A DNA stretch of 64,000 bases, from positions 62,001-126,000 of the forward strand of contig VGBL01000001.1 in NCBI GenBank assembly GCA_016870515.1, written 5' to 3'. The first letter of the stretch is position 1, and each line of letters begins with the position of its first letter. Shown piece by piece: positions 54,377 to 64,000 of this stretch. Position numbers and translations under genes: made by a program. The notes beneath the pieces are model-generated. The model made no database searches and was not told the DNA's origin. It saw only the letters and a program-made list of their open reading frames with translations. The stretch comes from Actinomycetota bacterium (lineage in GTDB: Bacteria; Actinomycetota; Actinomycetes; S36-B12).

Positions 54377-54982
54377 GTGGCTGAACTTCGTTCCTTCATT
54401 TTCCTTGACCGCCTGCAACCGCAGACGATGTGCTATCTGGGCACGTGGATCCGTGGCTCGCTGCCGCGAGCGGGTGTCGCGGCGCAGATCATCGAGGTGG
54501 CTCCCGGCCTCGACATCGAGCCCCTGACCGACATCGCGCTCAAGCACGCCGAGATAGGCGCAGGCATCCTCTTCGTCGAGCGCCAGTTCGGCTATCTCGA
54601 GATGCACGGCCCCACGAGTTCAGTGCGTAGCGCCGCCGATGCTGTGCTCGAGCACCTCGGAGCGAGTGCATCGGATGCCACGGCCCCGCAGATTCTCGCC
54701 TCGCGCGTGGTCCCGAAGATCGACCGTCAGCACGCGTTCCTCATCAACCGCAACAAACTCGGCTCGATGGCACTGCCGGGGCAGTCGCTCTTCGTGCTGG
54801 AGATGCAGCCCGCCAGTTATGCGATCCTCGCCACCAACGAGGCCGAGAAGGCCGCGCGCATCAACGTCGTGGACTACCGCATGGTGGGTGCCACGGGCCG
54901 CGTCTACCTGACCGGCACTGAGTCTGAGGTGCGCGCTGCCGCCGACGCGGCGGAGCGTGCCCTGCGGAGCGTGGTCTCATGA
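54377..54982 (+). CDS. BMC-T shell protein (tandem BMC domain) 1
   Basis: [39 protein letters not shown]...LPGQSLFVLEMQPASYAILATNEAEKAARINVVDYRMVGATGRVYLTG; GTG 54377. Confidence 0.88.
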   Translation: MAELRSFIFLDRLQPQTMCYLGTWIRGSLPRAGVAAQIIEVAPGLDIEPLTDIALKHAEIGAGILFVERQFGYLEMHGPTSSVRSAADAVLEHLGASASDATAPQILASRVVPKIDRQHAFLINRNKLGSMALPGQSLFVLEMQPASYAILATNEAEKAARINVVDYRMVGATGRVYLTGTESEVRAAADAAERALRSVVS

Positions 54983-55308
54983 CCTCCCCCGACATGCTTC
55001 GCGAGGTCATCCGCGAGGTCGTGCGCGACGTCATCCGCGAGGTCATCGCCGAGGAGATGGCAGCGGTTGCACTCAGCCAAGCCTCCGGCACCAACCAGGC
55101 TTCAACGCGGGCCACACCGCCCGCGCCGCGGGCATCGGCGGCGTCCGGCGTACTGCTGGACCGCGGAGCCCTGACCGAGCGTCACGTGCGATCCGCAGGC
55201 GACGCCAAGTCGATCACCATCGGAAGCAAAGTCGTCATCACGCCCCTCGCCCGCGAACGTGCGCGGACGATGGGCATCGAGATCATCCGGGTCTCAGTCG
55301 AAGGGTAG
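54979..55308 (+). CDS. Conserved-looking small BMC-locus protein with encapsulation-peptide-like N-terminus
   Basis: MLREVIREVVRDVIREVIAEEM amphipathic repeat, linker, LTERHVRSAGDAKSITIGSKVVITPLARERARTMGIEIIRV. Confidence 0.8.
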   Translation: MTSPDMLREVIREVVRDVIREVIAEEMAAVALSQASGTNQASTRATPPAPRASAASGVLLDRGALTERHVRSAGDAKSITIGSKVVITPLARERARTMGIEIIRVSVEG

Positions 55309-55316
55309 GAGAAGAC

Positions 55317-55565
55317 ATGCTGCGCGCACGCGTCATTCAAAGCGTCTGGTCGACGAAGAAGGTCTCGTCGATCCCCAACGGCGCCTTCCTCGAGGTCGAG
55401 GTCGAACCCGGCGGTGCCCGTCTGGTTGCCTTCGACGTGCTCGGATCCGGCGTCGGCGAGGCCGTGCTAATCGCGACCGGCTCGGTCGCGGCCGCATGGC
55501 TGCCCGGCGAGGCACCCCCCATTGACGCGCTCATCATCGGTTCAATCGATGAGGAGCGGAACTGA
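55317..55565 (+). CDS. BMC-P pentameric vertex protein (EutN/CcmL family)
   Basis: MLRARVIQSVWSTKKVSSIPNGAFLEVEVEPGGARLVAFDVLGSGVGEAVLIATGSVA...PIDALIIGSID. Confidence 0.92.
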   Translation: MLRARVIQSVWSTKKVSSIPNGAFLEVEVEPGGARLVAFDVLGSGVGEAVLIATGSVAAAWLPGEAPPIDALIIGSIDEERN

Positions 55566-55601
55566 GCGGATCACCGCTCGGCAACCACGAAAGGAAACAC
55601 C

Positions 55602-55883
55602 ATGTCCAACAACGCGATCGGCATGATCGAGACCAAGGGTTACGTGGCTGCGCTTGCTGCCGCCGATGCCATGGTCAAGGCAGCCAACGTGACCATCGTC
55701 AGCCGCGAGCAGGTCGGCGACGGACTCGTTGCCGTGACCATCCAGGGTGATGTCGGCGCCGTGAAGGCTGCGACCGACGCTGGTTCGGAGGCTGCTAGCC
55801 AGGTGGGCGAGCTCGTCAGCGTCCACGTGATTCCGCGGCCGCACCAGGAGCTGTCGAAGAACTTCGGGGTATCGGCAAAGTGA
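55602..55883 (+). CDS. BMC-H hexameric shell protein
   Basis: [69 protein letters not shown] upstream. Confidence 0.95.
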   Translation: MSNNAIGMIETKGYVAALAAADAMVKAANVTIVSREQVGDGLVAVTIQGDVGAVKAATDAGSEAASQVGELVSVHVIPRPHQELSKNFGVSAK

Positions 55884-56539
55884 GCCAAGGCGGACTTCCC
55901 GCCTCGGCCGCACCGGAACTCCGGGTCTACCTGCAGCTGCTCGATCTCCAGCCTCAGTTCGCGGCGTATCTCGGTACGCCGACGCGCGCTCGCGGCTACC
56001 CACCCTATGCGGGGCAGCACGCCCTCATCGTCGAGGTCGCGCCTGGGCTGGCGATCGAGCGAGTGACGGACCTCGCGCTCCGGCAGGTGCCGGAGGCCGA
56101 ACTGGGCATCCTCTTCGTCGAGAGGCAGTTCGGCGTACTCGAGGTGCATGCGGATGCACGCGAGCACGTCGAGGCGGCGGGAGCAGCGATCCTCGCCGGC
56201 CTGGGCGCGCGACCGGAGGATCAACTCAGGCCGCAGGTGCTCTTCCATGACGTCATCCACGACATCACCGACCAGCACGCGGTGATCCTCAACCGCGTGC
56301 GCCAGGCCTCGATGGTGCTGCCCGGGCAGAGCCTGCTGGTCTTCGAGATGACGCCGGCGCTTTTCGCAGCCGTAGCAGCCAACGAGGCGCAGAAGGCGGC
56401 GCCCGACGCCACCCTGGTCGACGTCCAGATGATCGGCGCAGCCGGACGGGTCTACATGGCCGGCAGTCCCGAGTCGGTCGAGCGCGCACGCGAGGCCATC
56501 GGGGCAGCCCTTGCTGCGGTGGCGGGCCGGGATCAGTAG
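55880..56539 (+). CDS. BMC-T shell protein 2
   Basis: Paralogue of 54377 gene: [39 protein letters not shown]...[28 protein letters not shown]. Confidence 0.88.
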   Translation: MSQGGLPASAAPELRVYLQLLDLQPQFAAYLGTPTRARGYPPYAGQHALIVEVAPGLAIERVTDLALRQVPEAELGILFVERQFGVLEVHADAREHVEAAGAAILAGLGARPEDQLRPQVLFHDVIHDITDQHAVILNRVRQASMVLPGQSLLVFEMTPALFAAVAANEAQKAAPDATLVDVQMIGAAGRVYMAGSPESVERAREAIGAALAAVAGRDQ

Positions 56540-56544
56540 CGTCT

Positions 56545-57540
56545 GTGCCCGGAGGAAGCACCGTGACCGATCCCGTGGCCTCATTCGAGGAGTTCGCCTA
56601 CGCCGCACTGCCGGCGTACGGGCTCACCGATGCCACGCGGCTCACGCTGCTGAACGTCTCCGAAAACGGCACCTTCCTGGTGGAGGACCCCGAGCAGGGT
56701 CGCTCGGTCCTGCGTATCCATCGCACCGGCTACCACTCCCGCGAGGCCATCCTCAGTGAGTTGGCGTGGATCGATGCGCTCAGAGCCCAGCAGATCGTCG
56801 ACACCCCCGCGTTCATGCCCGCTGTCGACGGAGAGCTTGTCGCGACTGCTCGCACAGGCGACGGTCGTGAGCGCTATGTCGTGCGCTTCGCGTGGGTCGA
56901 CGGGGTCGAACCCACCGAAGACCGTCTCGCGCAGGACTTCGAGGAGCTCGGCTCGATCACCGCGCGCCTCCACCTGCATGCCAAGTCATGGCAAAGGCCA
57001 GCGGCATTTACCCGTCTCGTGTGGGACTACGACACTGCGCTGGGACCCAACGGGCACTGGGGGCGGTGGCAGTACGGCCTGGGCGTGGGTCCATCAGAGA
57101 TCGACATCCTCAGCCGGTGCGCCGATCTGATGCGCCAGCGCCTCGATGCCTACGGCAAGGGCCAGGATCGATTCGGCCTGGTGCACGCCGACATGCGCCT
57201 TGCCAACCTGCTTGTCAACGGACCCCGCGTCAACGTCATCGACTTCGACGACGCGGGCCTGAGTTGGTACATGTACGACCTGGGATCGTCGCTGTCCTTC
57301 ATTGAGCACGAGCCCTACGTGCCCGAACTCGTCGACGCCTGGACTCGCGGCTACCGGCGGACAACCGATCTGGACCCCACCGACGAGGCCGAGCTCCCGA
57401 CCTTCATCATGTTTCGGCGTCTGCTGCTCGTGGCTTGGATCGGCTCGCACGCCGAGACCGAGACCGCCCAGCAGATGGGGCCGGAGTATGCCGCCACCAG
57501 TTGTCGTCTCGCCGACGACTACCTCACCAGAATGACCTAG
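56545..57540 (+). CDS. APH-family kinase (candidate amino-alcohol kinase)
   Basis: [16 protein letters not shown]...[22 protein letters not shown] 56563 is an alternative start. Confidence 0.88.
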   Translation: MPGGSTVTDPVASFEEFAYAALPAYGLTDATRLTLLNVSENGTFLVEDPEQGRSVLRIHRTGYHSREAILSELAWIDALRAQQIVDTPAFMPAVDGELVATARTGDGRERYVVRFAWVDGVEPTEDRLAQDFEELGSITARLHLHAKSWQRPAAFTRLVWDYDTALGPNGHWGRWQYGLGVGPSEIDILSRCADLMRQRLDAYGKGQDRFGLVHADMRLANLLVNGPRVNVIDFDDAGLSWYMYDLGSSLSFIEHEPYVPELVDAWTRGYRRTTDLDPTDEAELPTFIMFRRLLLVAWIGSHAETETAQQMGPEYAATSCRLADDYLTRMT

Positions 57541-57548
57541 GAGGATCC

Positions 57549-58331
57549 ATGTTCACGTCGATTGCCGGCCGCTCGGCCATCGTGACCGGTGCCACGAAGG
57601 GCATCGGCAAGGGCATCGCACGCGTGCTGGTGTCTGCCGGCGCAAATGTGCTCATCACCGGACGCAACGAGGACGACGCCAAGGCCACGGTCGCCGAGCT
57701 GTCGGACCTCGGTGGAGGCACCGTCGCCTACTGTCTCGGAGATGTCGCTGACGCGTCAGCCTGCGCCCGCATGGTGGAAGCCGCACTCAACGCACACGGT
57801 GGCCTGGACATCCTTTGCGCCAATGCGGGGATATTCCCCGATGCCAAGCTCACGTCGATGTCGGAGGCCGACATGGACCGAGTCCTGGACACGAACATTA
57901 AGGGCACGCTGCTGAGCGTGCAGGCGTGCATTCCCGAACTCGCCAAGAGTGGCCGGGGTCGCGTGATCCTGACGTCGTCGATCACTGGACCCATTACCGG
58001 ATTTCCTGGCTGGTCCCACTACGGTGCGAGCAAGGCGGCCCAACTCGGATTCATGCGGACCGCGGCCATTGAGCTCGCGCCGATGGGCATCACGGTCAAC
58101 GCCGTGCTGCCGGGCAATGTGATCACGGAGGGGCTGGAGGACCTCGGCGCGGAATACCTGAAGGCCATGGAGATGTCCATCCCGCAGCGGCGCCTCGGCA
58201 GTGTCGCCGACATCGGCAATGCCGCGCTGTTCTTTACCACCGACGAGGCCGCATACATCACTGGTCAGGCACTCGTGATCGATGGCGGCCAGGTCCTTCC
58301 GGAGTCTTTGGCTGCGCTCGAGGCCATGTAG
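57549..58331 (+). CDS. Short-chain dehydrogenase/reductase
   Basis: [36 protein letters not shown]. Confidence 0.92.
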   Translation: MFTSIAGRSAIVTGATKGIGKGIARVLVSAGANVLITGRNEDDAKATVAELSDLGGGTVAYCLGDVADASACARMVEAALNAHGGLDILCANAGIFPDAKLTSMSEADMDRVLDTNIKGTLLSVQACIPELAKSGRGRVILTSSITGPITGFPGWSHYGASKAAQLGFMRTAAIELAPMGITVNAVLPGNVITEGLEDLGAEYLKAMEMSIPQRRLGSVADIGNAALFFTTDEAAYITGQALVIDGGQVLPESLAALEAM

Positions 58332-59128
58332 TGGCCGAGGCTGCAGCGTCGGGCATGGGCGCCACCGCCGAAGGCGTACGCCAGCGCCTCATGGCCATGG
58401 TCGAGCGCGGTGCGCTCAAGCCCGGCGAGCGCCTGGGCGCTGAGCGCGACCTCGCTGCGCAACTCGGTGTCAGTCGCTCGACGCTTCGACAGGCACTGGG
58501 GTCGCTCGAGGCTTCCGGCATTGTCCGCCGCGTGCCTGGTCGCAGCGGCGGCACCTTCATCGCGCCAGGCAAGGTAGATCGCGACCTGTCCCGCATCGTC
58601 GGCGTGCCGACACTGCTGCGAGATCAGGGCTTCACGGCAGGGTCGCGTGTGGTGAGTGTCGCCGTGATGCCCGCTGGCCCCGAGGCTGCCGGTGCCCTTG
58701 GTCTCGATGCGAACGACTTCGTTGTCGACCTCGTGCGGATTCGACTGGCCGACGGATCCCCCATCTCGCTCGAGCACGCTCGCTTCCCCGCCAATCTCGT
58801 GCCCGGCCTGCCCGAGCGGGACCTGAGCGGGTCGATCTACGAACTCATCGACAACGCCTACGGGCTGCGCCCCGACACAGCGACCGAGACAATGGAGGTC
58901 GTCGGCGCAGCACCCCTTGAGGCATCCATTCTCGGCGTGGAGGTCGGCTCACCACTGCTCTCTATCACTCGCACCACGCAGGACGCCAGTGGTCGACTCT
59001 TTGAGTTCTCGCGCGACCTCTTCAGATCCGATCGCACGCGCATCAGCGTGCGAGTCCAAGGAGCACCGTCCTCGGAGAGTGCCCAACTTCGCGGTCGTCG
59101 GGTCGAGCTCGTGCCACCGCTCGATTAA
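58331..59128 (+). CDS. GntR family regulator, HutC/UTRA type
   Basis: GERLGAERDLAAQLGVSRSTLRQALGSLEASGIVRRVPGRSGGTFIAP, UTRA-like effector domain; start overlaps SDR stop. Confidence 0.9.
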   Translation: MAEAAASGMGATAEGVRQRLMAMVERGALKPGERLGAERDLAAQLGVSRSTLRQALGSLEASGIVRRVPGRSGGTFIAPGKVDRDLSRIVGVPTLLRDQGFTAGSRVVSVAVMPAGPEAAGALGLDANDFVVDLVRIRLADGSPISLEHARFPANLVPGLPERDLSGSIYELIDNAYGLRPDTATETMEVVGAAPLEASILGVEVGSPLLSITRTTQDASGRLFEFSRDLFRSDRTRISVRVQGAPSSESAQLRGRRVELVPPLD

Positions 59129-59598
59129 TTTGCGCGGCGACGCTCGAAGAACTCCCGCACCACGCTGCCGCACTCTTCTGCCAGTAAGCCGCCAACCACT
59201 TCCGGGCGGTGACTCAGACGGCGGTCGCGCAGGAGATCCCACGACGACCCCGCCGCGCCGTAGTCCGTGTTCCAGGCTCCGAACACCACACGGTCCACGC
59301 GTGCAAGGTGGGCCGCGCCCGCGCACATCGGGCACGGCTCGAGGGTGACAACAAGGGTGCAGCCTGCAAGATCCCAGTCACCGCGCGCTGCCGCGGCTTC
59401 GCGCAGCACGACGACCTCTGCGTGTGCTGTGGGATCAGACAGGGCCTCGCGGCGATTGCCCGAAGCCGCAAGCACGCGTCCCGCGTCATCGATAAGAAGG
59501 GCGCCTACGGGTACGTCCGCGTCTCTTTCGAGGAGTGATCGCCGGGCCAGGGCAATCGCCTCACGCATTGCCGCCTGATCGGCCGGCCGGAACTCCAC
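59125..59598 (-). CDS. tadA: tRNA-specific adenosine deaminase
   Basis: DPTAHAEVVVLREAAAARGDWDLAGCTLVVTLEPCPMCAGA. Confidence 0.92.
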   Translation of the reverse strand: MEFRPADQAAMREAIALARRSLLERDADVPVGALLIDDAGRVLAASGNRREALSDPTAHAEVVVLREAAAARGDWDLAGCTLVVTLEPCPMCAGAAHLARVDRVVFGAWNTDYGAAGSSWDLLRDRRLSHRPEVVGGLLAEECGSVVREFFERRRAN

Positions 59599-59604
59599 GC
59601 CCGG

Positions 59605-60099
59605 TCAGTCCTTGTCGAGGGACTCGAGCACGGTCGATAACTGCTCACCGAAGCCGATGCGGGTGGCGATGCTGGTCACCTGCTCATCGGGGTACAGATC
59701 AGGATCGCCAAGGATGAGTTCCATCTCGTCAACGGTCACGCCGAGGTCGGCGAAGAGCGTGATATCACCAGTCGGTTCGAGTTCGTCTATCTCCTCCTCG
59801 TCATCGGGCAGGTCGACCTCGAGGAGTTCGGCTGCCTCCTCGGCGATCGGCCACTCGTAGGCGGCATTGAGATCGGAGAGCACCAGTCGCGTGGCCCCAT
59901 CGGGAGTAACGCGCACGGCGATGAAGAACTCCTCGTCGACGGCGAGGAATCCGAGCGCACCTCCCTCGGCCGTGAGCTGTCGCAGGGCCGCGGTGAAGGA
60001 ATTGAGCGACGTCGTGGCCCGAGGCGGAAGAGCGGATACCGACCAGCGGCCATCCTCTCGCCACGCGGCGACGGCGAAGTCGACCTCATCGTCTGCCAC
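59605..60099 (-). CDS. tRNA adenosine deaminase-associated protein
   Basis: Acidic actinobacterial protein adjacent to tad[39 protein letters not shown] start proposed at 60099. Confidence 0.8.
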   Translation of the reverse strand: MADDEVDFAVAAWREDGRWSVSALPPRATTSLNSFTAALRQLTAEGGALGFLAVDEEFFIAVRVTPDGATRLVLSDLNAAYEWPIAEEAAELLEVDLPDDEEEIDELEPTGDITLFADLGVTVDEMELILGDPDLYPDEQVTSIATRIGFGEQLSTVLESLDKD

Positions 60100-60225
60100 G
60101 TCGCACCTCCTCTCCACTGCCTCGAAGGCATCGTGGCACGACAACCCGTCTCGTGTGTCGAGTTCGACCCAGGTTGCCGAACGAGGGCGGTGCGGACAGA
60201 CCGCCTCGCCCGATACGCTGCGCCC

Positions 60226-60864
60226 GTGCGAACAGTCGTCATCCAGCATCCCCTGGTCGCCCACAAGCTGACCACCTTGCGTGATGAGACCACAGACTCA
60301 GCGACCTTCCGCCTGCTGGTGGAGGAACTCGTCATCCTCCTGGCCTACGAGGCCACCCACCAACTGCGCACGACCCCGGTCACGATCATGACGCCGGTCG
60401 CCGAGACGACGGGCGTTCACCTGGCGCGTCCTCGCCCGCTCGTGGTGCCGATCCTGCGAGCCGGACTCGGGATGCTCGAGGGGATGATGCGACTCATGCC
60501 GACCGCCGAGGTTGGCTTCCTCGGCATGGTGCGTGATGAGACCTCGCTTGTAGCATCGACGTACGCCGACCGAATCCCCCATGACCTCAGTGGGCGTCAG
60601 ATGTTCGTGCTGGACCCCATGCTCGCGACCGGCGGCACCCTCGTCGCCGCCATTGATCTACTGCTGGAGCGTGGCGCGAGCGACGTCACTGCGATCACGC
60701 TGCTGACGGCACCCGAAGGCCTGTGCCGCGTCGAGGAGACCTACGCAGGGCGCCCGGTCGATGTCACCGTCGTCACCGCCGGCCTCGATCTGCAACTCAA
60801 CGAGAAGGGCTACATCGTGCCGGGCCTGGGCGATGCCGGTGACCGCCTCTACGGTGTCGTCTAG
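60226..60864 (+). CDS. upp: Uracil phosphoribosyltransferase
   Basis: [50 protein letters not shown]. Confidence 0.95.
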   Translation: MRTVVIQHPLVAHKLTTLRDETTDSATFRLLVEELVILLAYEATHQLRTTPVTIMTPVAETTGVHLARPRPLVVPILRAGLGMLEGMMRLMPTAEVGFLGMVRDETSLVASTYADRIPHDLSGRQMFVLDPMLATGGTLVAAIDLLLERGASDVTAITLLTAPEGLCRVEETYAGRPVDVTVVTAGLDLQLNEKGYIVPGLGDAGDRLYGVV

Positions 60865-60866
60865 CC

Positions 60867-62243
60867 CTACATCCCCTTCAGGGACGTGACCACCTTGGTG
60901 AGGGAGTCTTTGGCGTCGCCGAAGAGCAGGGTGGTCTTGGGGTCGTAGAGCAGTTCGTTCTCGATGCCGGCGAAGCCCGGGCGCATCGAGCGCTTGAGGA
61001 AGACCACCTGCTGCGCGTTGTCGACGTCGAGGATCGGCATGCCGTAGATCGGCGCCGTGGTGTCCGAGCGAGCGGCCGGGTTGACCACGTCGTTGGCACC
61101 GACGACCAGCACGACATCGGTCGCGGAGAAGTCGGGGTTGATCTCCTCCATCTCCTTGAGCTGCTCGTAGGGCACCGACGCCTCGGCGAGCAGGACATTC
61201 ATGTGGCCGGGCATGCGGCCCGCCACGGGGTGGATGGCGTAGTCGACCTCGATGCCCCGAGCGGTGAGAAGGTCAGCGAGCTCACGCAGCGTGGACTGTG
61301 CTTGGGCGACCGCGAGCCCGTATCCCGGCACCAGGATCACCTTGTTGGCGTAGCCGAGCATGATGGCGACATCGCCAGGACCGGCCGCACGCACCGGACG
61401 CTCCTCGCCCGTGCCACCACCGCCCTGGGTGGTGCCGGAGAACGCACCGAACAGCGTCGACGTCAACGGGCGACCCATCGCCTTGGCCATCAAGCTGGTC
61501 AGCAGCGTGCCCGAAGCACCCACGAGAGTGCCCGCCACGATGAGCAGGACGTTGCTCAGCACGTATCCGGAGGCTGCCACCGACAGGCCCGTGAAGGCAT
61601 TCAACAGGGAAATGACAATCGGGACATCAGCACCGCCAACCGGCAATACGAACAGCGCGCCGAAGATCAGCGACAGCACCAGCAGTGCAACCAGGAGTAA
61701 CGTGGAGGGGCTAACGATCAGTGCGACCGCGGAAGCGACGGTCAGGACGGCCACTAGAATGGTGATGATGCGACCTGCGGGGAGCACGACGGGCCGCGTG
61801 GTCATGAGCTCTTGCAGCTTCAGATAGGTGACGATCGATCCACTGAAGGAGACTCCACCGATCAGCACGGTGAAGACGGTGGCGATCAGGAAGAGCAGCT
61901 CGGCTCCGGAGCCGTATTCGAGGTATTCGACGACGGCGACGAGGGCTGCAGCTCCGCCGCCTGCGCCGTTGAAGAGTGCGACAAGCTGCGGCATCGCGGT
62001 CATCTTCACCTGTCGAGCGGCGATCAGGCCGATCACCGAACCGACGATCACCGCGACGATGATGATGGTCAGGTTGTTGAGCTTTATGCCGCTGAAGAAA
62101 AGGACCGCCGTCGCCAGGAGCGCGCCGACCGCACCCGAGAGCGTGCCAAGACGCGCGGTCTTGGGCGACGACAGGCCCTTGAGCGACAGGATGAACAGCA
62201 CGGCAGCCACGAGGTAGGCGAGCGGAACCCAGACGGGAGTCAT
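60867..62243 (-). CDS. pntB: NAD(P) transhydrogenase subunit beta
   Basis: VPGYGLAVAQAQ, MPGHMNVLLAEASVPYEQL, VVGANDVVNPAARSD. Confidence 0.95.
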   Translation of the reverse strand: MTPVWVPLAYLVAAVLFILSLKGLSSPKTARLGTLSGAVGALLATAVLFFSGIKLNNLTIIIVAVIVGSVIGLIAARQVKMTAMPQLVALFNGAGGGAAALVAVVEYLEYGSGAELLFLIATVFTVLIGGVSFSGSIVTYLKLQELMTTRPVVLPAGRIITILVAVLTVASAVALIVSPSTLLLVALLVLSLIFGALFVLPVGGADVPIVISLLNAFTGLSVAASGYVLSNVLLIVAGTLVGASGTLLTSLMAKAMGRPLTSTLFGAFSGTTQGGGGTGEERPVRAAGPGDVAIMLGYANKVILVPGYGLAVAQAQSTLRELADLLTARGIEVDYAIHPVAGRMPGHMNVLLAEASVPYEQLKEMEEINPDFSATDVVLVVGANDVVNPAARSDTTAPIYGMPILDVDNAQQVVFLKRSMRPGFAGIENELLYDPKTTLLFGDAKDSLTKVVTSLKGM

Positions 62244-62551
62244 CACAGCACCTCCTCACCCTTGGCGGTCTTCTTGGACTTGAACATCCCGAGCATGCGG
62301 TCGGTTACGACGAAGCCGCCGACCAGGTTGATCGCTCCCAGCAGGATGGCGATCACGCCGATGATCGTCTGCACAAGCGACGTGGAAGCACCCGTCACGG
62401 TGATTCCACCGATGAGAACGATGCCGTGGATCGCATTGGCACCCGACATCAGCGGGGTGTGGAGGATGGTCGAGACCTTGGATACGACCTCGAATCCAAC
62501 GAAGATACTAAGCACGAAGATCGTGAGGAGCGCTACGCCATCCACGCTCAC
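62243..62551 (-). CDS. NAD(P) transhydrogenase subunit alpha, TM part
   Basis: FVGFEVVSKVSTILHTPLMSGANAIHGIVLIG. Confidence 0.93.
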   Translation of the reverse strand: MSVDGVALLTIFVLSIFVGFEVVSKVSTILHTPLMSGANAIHGIVLIGGITVTGASTSLVQTIIGVIAILLGAINLVGGFVVTDRMLGMFKSKKTAKGEEVL

Positions 62552-63687
62552 CCACCTCCCTGCAGGGCGGAGATGGCGGCGTCATTGTGGACGTTGCCGT
62601 CCAGCACCACGCAGCAGCCGGCGATGACCTCGTCATCGGGATCCACAACCACCGCACCATCCTCAGAGACGAGAGTGAGCAGGGAGTAGACGTTCATGCC
62701 GTAGAGCTGCGAGGCATGGATGGGCATCTCGCTAGGCACGTCGCGCGCCCCCCAGACCACCACTTCGCCAAACATCACTTCCTCGCCCGGCAGCGAGCCC
62801 TCGACATTGCCACCGGATTCACTCGCGAGGTCAACCACGACTGACCCGGGGCGCATGCCCTCCACCATCGCGCGCGTCACGAGCAGCGGCGCCTGCCGTC
62901 CGGGCACCGCAGCGGTGGTGATCACGGCATCAGACTCGGCAATGTGAGGCGCGAGCAGGTCGCGCTGTCGAGCGGCGCGGTCATCGGACATCTCGCGGGC
63001 GTATCCACCCGATCCCTCGAGGGCATCGAGGTCGAGGCTGATGAACGTCGCGCCCATCGAGCGGACCTCGTCGGCGCTGGCCGCGCGTACGTCGTAGGCG
63101 GAGACCCGCGCGCCGAGCCGCTTGGCCGTAGCGATGGCCTGCAGCCCCGCCACGCCCGCGCCCAGCACCAGCACGCGTGCGGGCTGGATCGTGCCAGCGG
63201 CCGTCATGAAGAGCGGGAAGAACTTCGGGAGGCGGTCGGCAGCCACGAGGGCCGCGCGATATCCGGTGACCAGTGACTGAGACGTCAGCGCATCCATCGA
63301 CTGCGCCCGCGAGATACGTGGCACGAGGTCGAAGGACAGCCCGGTGGCGCCCGCATCATGGAGACCGCGAATCGTGTCGAGGTCAATGGCAGGCGACAGG
63401 AACGACACGGCGACTGCCCTCGGGCGCAGGCGCTTGGCACGCCCGTAGTCGAGGGGGCGAACGCTCGCGACGACATCAGCGGCCGCCAAGGCGTCGTCCA
63501 TGCCCGACGTCGGCACCACCAGCGCTCCAGCAGCCGCGTAGTCGGCGTCGTTGGCGTATGCCAGAACGCCGGCACCGGACTCGATGACGACCTCATAGCC
63601 GAGTTGGCGGAACTTGCCTACGACGGAGGGGAGGACCGCCACGCGTCGCTCGCCCGGACGTGTCTCTCCGGGGACGAGAAGCCTCAT
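62548..63687 (-). CDS. NAD(P) transhydrogenase subunit alpha, NAD-binding part
   Basis: VPGETRPGERRVAVLPSVVGKFRQLGYEVVIESGAG, VLVLGAGVAGLQAIATAKRLGA. Confidence 0.95.
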   Translation of the reverse strand: MRLLVPGETRPGERRVAVLPSVVGKFRQLGYEVVIESGAGVLAYANDADYAAAGALVVPTSGMDDALAAADVVASVRPLDYGRAKRLRPRAVAVSFLSPAIDLDTIRGLHDAGATGLSFDLVPRISRAQSMDALTSQSLVTGYRAALVAADRLPKFFPLFMTAAGTIQPARVLVLGAGVAGLQAIATAKRLGARVSAYDVRAASADEVRSMGATFISLDLDALEGSGGYAREMSDDRAARQRDLLAPHIAESDAVITTAAVPGRQAPLLVTRAMVEGMRPGSVVVDLASESGGNVEGSLPGEEVMFGEVVVWGARDVPSEMPIHASQLYGMNVYSLLTLVSEDGAVVVDPDDEVIAGCCVVLDGNVHNDAAISALQGGG

Positions 63688-63727
63688 CTGAACCTCCGGG
63701 GCAGGAGCCTACGGCTACCGTGGTGAC

Positions 63728-64000
63728 GTGCGCGGACCCCTCGCCCTGATCCGCGGAATCCGCCATCCCGAGGCCTTTCACGGCACCGGGCTCAACGGTG
63801 GATTCTTCGAGGGGTGGTACGTAAAAGTAGCGGATGCCCATCAGATCGCTCGCTGGGCGTTCATCCCCGGAGTCTTCCGTGGGCACGACGGCACCACCGC
63901 TACCGACGAGGCCTTCCTCCAGGTGCTCGACGGTGCCACCGGCGAGTCGGCCTACTACCGCTACGACGCACAGGACTTCACCGCGGCCACGGATCGCTTC
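63728..64000 (+). CDS. Tocopherol cyclase-like domain protein (3' partial)
   Basis: Manual translation VRGPLALIRGIRHPEAFHGTGLNGGFFEGWYVKVADAHQIARWAFIPGVFRG. Confidence 0.65.
   Translation, partial: MRGPLALIRGIRHPEAFHGTGLNGGFFEGWYVKVADAHQIARWAFIPGVFRGHDGTTATDEAFLQVLDGATGESAYYRYDAQDFTAATDRF

Overview
A 64 kb window of a GC-rich actinobacterial chromosome, read by eye with help from the ORF track. Most of it is core genome laid out much like mycobacteria: a DUF1998 helicase, a Tad/Flp pilus operon, acs, nhaA, marP, nth, a Crp-family regulator, two ArsA ATPases, whiB, a PonA2-like PBP, asd/lysC, recR, dnaX, SRP RNA, three tRNAs, upp and pntAB. The accessory part with most interest is 44.1-59.1 kb. 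On the + strand is a complete bacterial microcompartment (BMC) operon: class-III aminotransferase/phospholyase, acylating aldehyde dehydrogenase with a C-terminal encapsulation-peptide-like helix, BMC-T, a small conserved-looking protein, BMC-P, BMC-H, BMC-T, APH-type kinase, SDR and a GntR/HutC regulator. This gene set is the one known from RMM (Rhodococcus/Mycobacterium, 1-amino-2-propanol) compartments. Divergently on the - strand is an APC permease followed by five genes with 4-bp overlaps: acetamidase/formamidase, GlcG/HbpS-like, a fused large+medium B12 diol/glycerol dehydratase, the small subunit and the reactivase large subunit. The pair looks like a two-input aldehyde superlocus. It has a candidate leaderless promoter with direct repeats, a CRP-like palindrome, and a competing-hairpin leader. 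A second notable region (33.4-37.8 kb) is a GlcNAc-type locus with pseudogenes (kup remnant, SIS-domain gene with a frameshift and a Trp-to-stop change, truncated DUF559 nuclease) and a structured inverted-repeat junction. No CRISPR array, prophage or complete IS element was recognised.
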